The notes beneath the pieces were generated by a model. It ran no database searches. It was not told the origin of the DNA and worked only from the letters and a program-made list of their open reading frames with translations. From Bacteroidota bacterium (lineage in GTDB: Bacteria; Bacteroidota; Bacteroidia; Bacteroidales; UBA1715): 34,960 nt of DNA. A program made the translations under genes and the position numbers. Location of the stretch: positions 1 through 34,960 of the forward strand of contig WQTX01000020.1 of NCBI GenBank assembly GCA_009786075.1, written 5' to 3'. This document shows positions 31,501 to 34,960 of this stretch, in pieces (the stretch's first letter is position 1; every line of letters starts with the position of its first letter).

Positions 31501-33694
31501 TTGCATCGGCTATTAACTGCTGAAATTCTTTCGACTCTGCCATTAATTTATTTAATTCTGCCCGCACTTGGTCGCTTGGTGCAGAACTTTTCGAAAATAC
31601 ATTATGCAGATTTTGAATACTTTCTATCAGTGGTTTCGTTGTGGCACTAATTGTATTGTATGCGCTTGTTACCGTACTTTGAGTACTTTTTATAGAAGAT
31701 ATATCAATTTGATTTAATGCACCGGTAATATTGGAAAAGCCCGATTTTAAGAAATCACTTGATGTGTCGAACATACTGCTTATCGCATTTTCATAGCCGT
31801 AGGTATCGGACGCATTGGTTGCCTGCGATAAAGCATTTGCACCAATACTTGCGGCAGCACCAATAGCCATACCAACAGCCGTTCCCACACCCGGAATAAC
31901 ACTGCACACAACCGGAGCCAATTTTGCCACAGTAGAAAGTACGCCCGCTGCTTTATTCAGACGGTTACGTTTTTTTACATTGCTCTTTGCCTGCTCTTCC
32001 AATTGAGCCCGTTTTCGCTCTATTTTTACAATGAGATTATCAATTTGTTCCTGTAAAACCGTTGATTCGGCTTGCAATTCGGGAATAAGCATTACAAAAG
32101 CATTAAGCGCAGCTTTATTATCGCTCAATTCCCCTTCCACCATAGTAATGGCTTCTTGAGTAGCTGCAATACGCTCTGCATTAGTGGCATCAATGTTTTT
32201 TAACCAATAACTGAGGTACATTACCCGGATTGCCTTTTCGATTTCCTGCTCGAATGCCATTTTATTGATTTCAAACGAAAGCATTGGCACCCAGCCAACA
32301 GGATTACCGAAATAATCCAAGTTTTGCCCTATGCGGTACATAATTGCCTGCATTTCGACTGTGGCGTTTTCGAGTTCCATTTTTTGGTCGTCGGGCAGTG
32401 CCGCCCATTCGCCCGAAGCCTTGTAATTGGCTATGTGTTGGGTGTATTCTTTGAAAATATCGTTGGTAAAACCGCTGTGCAAATTCAAGTAGGCATCTTT
32501 GGCGTGTTTCACTATGGCGGAAATAAAATTGGGGTGTTGCCATACAAAAACTCGGTTGTCAAGAGTGAAAGTACCGACAGAACCGTTCGCTCCACCGCCA
32601 ATAATTGCAGTACTATTGTATTTCATTCCGCCACTGCCGTGAGTTTTATCGCTAAATGCGTTTACATCAACAGTAGAAGTTAATTTGCCGCCATTCCCAC
32701 CCTTGCCGGGAGTGCCATTGCTATTACAATCTTGCCCTTTCCCACCATTGAGAATAAAACGAAATGCAGGTTTTGTTTGTTTGTACTCTTTGATATACAG
32801 CGTAATATTCCCCGCATTTGCCCCTGCTGCTCCCGTTCCGTCTGTTCTTGTACTCCACATTTCGGGCGATGTATTGATACTTGCGATTACTCCCGGTTTG
32901 TTGTCCTCAAATATCAATTCTTTGGCATAAATAGTTACATTGGTTTGATAAAAAAGCAGCGCATCGCGAATAATTACCCTTTCGGCAAAAATATTCAGTT
33001 CTTCAATATCTTTGCGTCCGCTTAAATGGCGCAATTTATTGTTGATGCTGTTGTCGAAAACCAATTCTTTACCCGAAATACTGAAATTAGAAACTGTTCT
33101 TGTTGAATTATTGAACAGTACATTGCTCCTTTTCGTTTCCGAAATAATCGTGTAATCGTCAGTAGAAGCAGGTACCGGTTTTACAGGCTCCAATCCAAAA
33201 GCAGCAAATTCCGGCGGTACAGCAGCCATCAACGTAAATTTCACATCTTGCGTAATTATCTTGTTGCCCGATTGCGCCGTAAACGTTACTGTAAAATCAC
33301 GAACATCGAATTTATTGGGGAAATATTTGAATCGCCCTGTTTGTTCGTCAAATGTAATTTTCCCTTGTGGTGGAAAATCAATTTCGTAACTTAACTGCAC
33401 CAGCGTAGCCCGCAAAGTATCGGTAAGCACATAAAAGCCAACGGTAATGTCGCCCTCGTGCCACACGGTTTGGTCGGAAATTGCACCGATTTGAAAGCGA
33501 GGCATAGTATCTAATTCCACATTTATGGGCAATAATTTATTGAAAGCAATTTGCTTGCCTGCATTGTTATTATCGCCAACAGTAAGCGGAGGTCCCATAA
33601 AGGTAGAAAGTTGCATTGCCTCTCTACTAAGAGGCTGCCCGTGCAGGCTCGTTAACAAACCTACACAAAAAATTATTAAAAATAACCTTTTCAT
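28568..33694 (-). CDS. Giant T9SS-secreted multidomain surface protein, 1708 residues
   Basis: The function is unknown. In order there is a signal peptide (1-19) and an Ig/cadherin-like region (about 64-155). A beta-rich part with a Gly-rich, collagen-like patch follows (about 316-375), then a long helical segment (about 430-820). That segment includes a coiled coil and a strongly hydrophobic, Gly-zipper-like stretch (about 583-620: IPGVGTAVGMAIGAAASIGA). Next come an undefined middle, an InlB-type repeat (about 1105-1152), a BACON-like domain (about 1153-1245) and a tandem array of CxxC-containing repeats (about 1247-1620; GYTTYTCSRC, GHNYTSA). It ends in a type A T9SS sorting domain (VYPNPVDN to VHKVVKK, about 1641-1708). 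Export through T9SS to the cell surface is expected. It follows a tail-collar protein gene by five bases. Confidence 0.85.
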   Translation of the reverse strand: MKRLFLIIFCVGLLTSLHGQPLSREAMQLSTFMGPPLTVGDNNNAGKQIAFNKLLPINVELDTMPRFQIGAISDQTVWHEGDITVGFYVLTDTLRATLVQLSYEIDFPPQGKITFDEQTGRFKYFPNKFDVRDFTVTFTAQSGNKIITQDVKFTLMAAVPPEFAAFGLEPVKPVPASTDDYTIISETKRSNVLFNNSTRTVSNFSISGKELVFDNSINNKLRHLSGRKDIEELNIFAERVIIRDALLFYQTNVTIYAKELIFEDNKPGVIASINTSPEMWSTRTDGTGAAGANAGNITLYIKEYKQTKPAFRFILNGGKGQDCNSNGTPGKGGNGGKLTSTVDVNAFSDKTHGSGGMKYNSTAIIGGGANGSVGTFTLDNRVFVWQHPNFISAIVKHAKDAYLNLHSGFTNDIFKEYTQHIANYKASGEWAALPDDQKMELENATVEMQAIMYRIGQNLDYFGNPVGWVPMLSFEINKMAFEQEIEKAIRVMYLSYWLKNIDATNAERIAATQEAITMVEGELSDNKAALNAFVMLIPELQAESTVLQEQIDNLIVKIERKRAQLEEQAKSNVKKRNRLNKAAGVLSTVAKLAPVVCSVIPGVGTAVGMAIGAAASIGANALSQATNASDTYGYENAISSMFDTSSDFLKSGFSNITGALNQIDISSIKSTQSTVTSAYNTISATTKPLIESIQNLHNVFSKSSAPSDQVRAELNKLMAESKEFQQLIADANVLTGKKEELLQKLAVTFNNITTTSVEVEKGIVAIDGLRADVFAGNSKRDLRAMQYLDDMERRAKERLLKYHYYVAKSYEYRLLKPYPGELNLTQMFDRFKEIAKTPNKIVLTSQDFQNLKPVYEEQLSTVTAAILDEYNTNRPEMTTPIRFTLTSADLEALNDGRDMILNIFERGMVPPNHENVRIVNFKVYDIKVHLEGDQNPSFANFELLLEHSGLSRLRKNGEIYYFNHINSQTQNPITWGTTYDAKHGITNQHAPSFASSSLLYSLLPAANKGDIMIYSRPGAWSDIRITKNNVTSGNTKMVIDELTFELQYDFTQRPTLNRNLDVYARDIDQHEISLMPYIEVSRADKNGRSNGRPLMYRTYNRDTDVTLTAPAEYGRYQFVNWTDRYGVVVSTRLTANAKMTNDVALTANYKYMGAVLQIADSVFVSHEAGTIGVEVTNAGSEEMDWSAKSNDSWIRIAAGSEEGIDDGVIQLEFDENPASEPRTGSITVTSIEADDTKIVFVKQGGVLTCAHRYEWNETTAPTCTTAGEKTEKCALCETWGTRTQAIPALGHAYTSAVTAAACETEGYTTYTCSRGDHQYTADIVAALGHNYVWQPNPENANEEIFVCTRCGEIKGKREMLCKHIFDAWENTLNPTCTIAGVKTEKCSLCGTLGITTQSIPALGHNYTSAATAPTCETEGYTTYTCSRGDHAYFADTVATIEHDYVWTVIIPATCTTNGGEIGVCKFNATHILVRQIPALGHNYTSTVTASTCETAGYTTYTCSQCGHEYVINTIADIGHTYTSAVTAATCETEGYTTYTCSRCDHTYSADTVAALEHDYVWTEIIPVTCTTNGAEIGVCKYNATHSLVRQIPASGHNYEWTTNPENPNEEIEVCSICGEKSGETRPVTTVETWRAASPQVYPNPVDNILYIETTGTVEVIVTDARGSFMCRTIIVDNGSIATNDWKRGVYFVTLKTETGNIVHKVVKK

Positions 33695-33699
33695 GGCAG

Positions 33700-34659
33700 T
33701 TAGTATTTAATGATATAGTGTACATATATGTTTTTGGGACGAATTTCGTTTGCACCATCTCGTCCGTATACAGCAGAACTGCGAGAAGCATCAAAAGTTA
33801 TTGCTCCTGCATTTTGTCCATCGGTACTACGTGGTGTTACCCCTGAATAATAACCATTTTCTTTACCAATGGCACCTTCCCCAGAGCCGCCTAGTTGCCA
33901 ATCTTCACTAATAGTTTTAGCTTTTCCTGTTATATTTGGCGCGGCATCATTTTGATAACTACCGATAGCATTTCCAGTATAACCACCAGACCTCGAAGCT
34001 GTTCTTTTCTCAGCATCGGCATCTCTTCCCGAAGTACCTGACCAACCACGTAAAAACACACCTCTTGTATCGGGTATATTGAATGTGGTAGAATTATTGC
34101 CGGCTCCCCAAGCTGTAGAAATCACAGCATATAAGGCGGCATATTCCGAACGGCTTATTTCTTTGCCGTCGCACAAGAGCCAACCTTCAGGCACTTTACT
34201 TATACTATTGCCTGCAAAAGGCAAAATTGTACCCACCGGCACTCCAGCAGCATTAGTCGCCGCCTCAGCATAAGGTACGCTTGGCAATGCTGTGTAACTC
34301 AACTCACGATAATTACTGCCTTCTTTAATTTCAACCTTCATCCAATAATACACGGCAGCAAAATTTACATCTTTAAATTGAGCTGCTACACCACCGGCTT
34401 TTGTACCTTTGCCTACGGTAACGCCTACTGTGCCGTAGTCGTCGGTAATCACATTATGCGTTTCTACCCAGCTTGCCTGCGTTGCCTGCTGCCCGGGCAT
34501 AAGCGAAAAACGCAATTCTACACTCTGCTTCGGTAAAACGAAGCCGTCTGCTCCACGTACTACGGCTTGGTAATTGAAACCTAAACCGCTGTTTCCTTGG
34601 CTAAATGCGCTTACTGTAAGCGCGAAAGCCAACATTGTTGTCGTAAAAAAAATCCTCAT
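33700..34659 (-). CDS. Secreted protein with phage tail-collar domain
   Basis: The 319 residues start with a signal peptide (MRIFFTTTMLAFALTVSAFSQ). A Bacteroidota-type N-terminal beta domain follows (GFNYQAVVRGADGFVLPKQ, SYTALPSVPYAEAA). The phage Tail Collar domain starts near residue 140: VPVGTILPFAGN, PEGWLLCDGKEISRSEY, FNIPDTRGVFLRGW. The C-terminal part is Gly/Ser-rich and ends RPKNIYVHYIIKY, as in tail-fibre tips. It is the first gene of a two-gene operon with the giant T9SS protein. Such collar domains on cell-surface proteins probably mediate adhesion or trimerisation; it is not part of a prophage here. Confidence 0.85.
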   Translation of the reverse strand: MRIFFTTTMLAFALTVSAFSQGNSGLGFNYQAVVRGADGFVLPKQSVELRFSLMPGQQATQASWVETHNVITDDYGTVGVTVGKGTKAGGVAAQFKDVNFAAVYYWMKVEIKEGSNYRELSYTALPSVPYAEAATNAAGVPVGTILPFAGNSISKVPEGWLLCDGKEISRSEYAALYAVISTAWGAGNNSTTFNIPDTRGVFLRGWSGTSGRDADAEKRTASRSGGYTGNAIGSYQNDAAPNITGKAKTISEDWQLGGSGEGAIGKENGYYSGVTPRSTDGQNAGAITFDASRSSAVYGRDGANEIRPKNIYVHYIIKY

Positions 34660-34689
34660 AATAATTATTTTTAAAAAGTTTATATTTTA

Positions 34690-34697
34690 CAAATATA
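34690..34697 (-). promoter_or_regulatory. -7 box of the tail-collar/giant-protein operon
   Basis: TATATTTG on the minus strand lies 30 bp before the ATG of the tail-collar gene. A -33 TTTG is not evident in the AT-rich sequence upstream. Confidence 0.5.
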
Positions 34698-34766
34698 TAA
34701 AAATAATTTACATATATGATGTATTATTAAAATAAGTTAATTTCATGTTGTAATCAAATATGCTAA

Positions 34767-34796
34767 CCTATTGTAATTTAGCCGGAAAACAATAGG
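34767..34796. promoter_or_regulatory. Inverted repeat before the XRE regulator
   Basis: CCTATTGT (34767-34774) and ACAATAGG (34789-34796) are perfect inverted arms, the second ending two bases before the ATG. A -7-like TAATTTAG lies between them (34774-34781). It is a likely autoregulatory operator. Confidence 0.5.
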
Positions 34797-34798
34797 TC

Positions 34799-34960
34799 AT
34801 GAAACAAAGTCAAGATACTGAAAAAGAAGAAGATGCGAGACTTCTAAAAATTGCCAATAAAATAAAGGAACTTCGTTTTCAGAAGGGGTATTCGAGCCAT
34901 GAGAATTTTGCGTGGGACAATGATATTAGCCGTGTGCAATATTGGCGTATAGAAAAAGGG
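34799..34960 (+). CDS. XRE-family helix-turn-helix regulator, 5' part
   Basis: An ATG opens a frame that runs off the window after 54 residues with no stop. It reads MKQSQDTEKEED, then IANKIKELRFQKGYSSHENFAW and DNDISRVQYWRIEKG. This is the N-terminal part of a Cro/CI-type helix-turn-helix, with the recognition helix around ISRVQYWRIEKG. Short regulators of this kind are common in Bacteroidota. It is divergent from the surface-protein operon and has an inverted repeat at its start, so it may control itself and perhaps that operon. Confidence 0.82.
   Translation, partial: MKQSQDTEKEEDARLLKIANKIKELRFQKGYSSHENFAWDNDISRVQYWRIEKG

Noticed and set aside
33700-34659. Prophage, suggested by the tail-collar domain
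   Set aside because: The protein has a signal peptide and a Bacteroidota secreted-protein N-terminal domain, and no other phage structural, lysis or integrase genes are nearby.
1-34960. tRNA or rRNA genes
   Set aside because: Reading both strands, no TTCGAATC-type T-loop with matching acceptor stem and no rRNA-like stretch was noticed; a covariance scan was not possible.

Overview
The window reads as chromosomal DNA of a low-GC member of the Bacteroidota, most likely Bacteroidales. The evidence is a type IX secretion (T9SS) C-terminal sorting domain on a giant secreted protein, a BACON-like domain, a minimal TatA-TatC pair without TatB, and many promoters of the Bacteroidota type (TTTG or TTG, 18-20 bp, then TAnnTTTG). 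All functions below are inferred from sequence patterns alone; no database search was run.

Layout. Positions 1-9504 are mostly housekeeping: a gene tail that looks like ispE, lysA, a DUF433/DUF5615 toxin-antitoxin-like pair, pgi, a YgjP-type metallohydrolase, a geranylgeranyl-reductase-like flavoprotein, a Fic protein with a repeat-studded promoter, a decayed M48 peptidase tail, and dnaK. Positions 9531-10425 hold a small HUH (IS200/REP-type) transposase bordered by inverted and direct REP-like elements. Positions 10571-14667 hold a structured leader or small RNA with an intrinsic terminator, then three exported proteins: a CsgG-like protein, a protein with three SH3-like repeats, and a Fibrobacter-type paralogous-domain protein.

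Positions 14699-19407 look like an accessory or defence-type patch. It holds two unrecognised small genes, then divergently an HU-like protein, an ABC/AAA-type ATPase and a Cys-cluster protein, followed by an AbiE-type toxin-antitoxin operon with two inverted-repeat operator candidates. Positions 19432-25793 hold minus-strand genes: a secreted protein, a GH9 cellulase, a Stealth-family sugar-phosphate transferase next to a reductase-cytidylyltransferase fusion (a likely surface polyol-phosphate polymer pathway), and ahcY. Positions 25905-28380 hold a VapBC-like pair, tatA, tatC and a HigBA pair. Positions 28568-34659 encode two secreted surface proteins in one operon: a tail-collar-domain protein and a 1708-residue T9SS cargo. 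The window ends inside an XRE-type regulator.

The intergenic spaces are unusually rich in palindromic repeats of several unrelated families. The most promising less-described items are the reductase-cytidylyltransferase/Stealth pair, the CsgG-like operon with its possible attenuator RNA, the HU-ATPase-Cys-cluster module, the 1708-residue protein, and the helically phased operator-like repeats on the Fic promoter.
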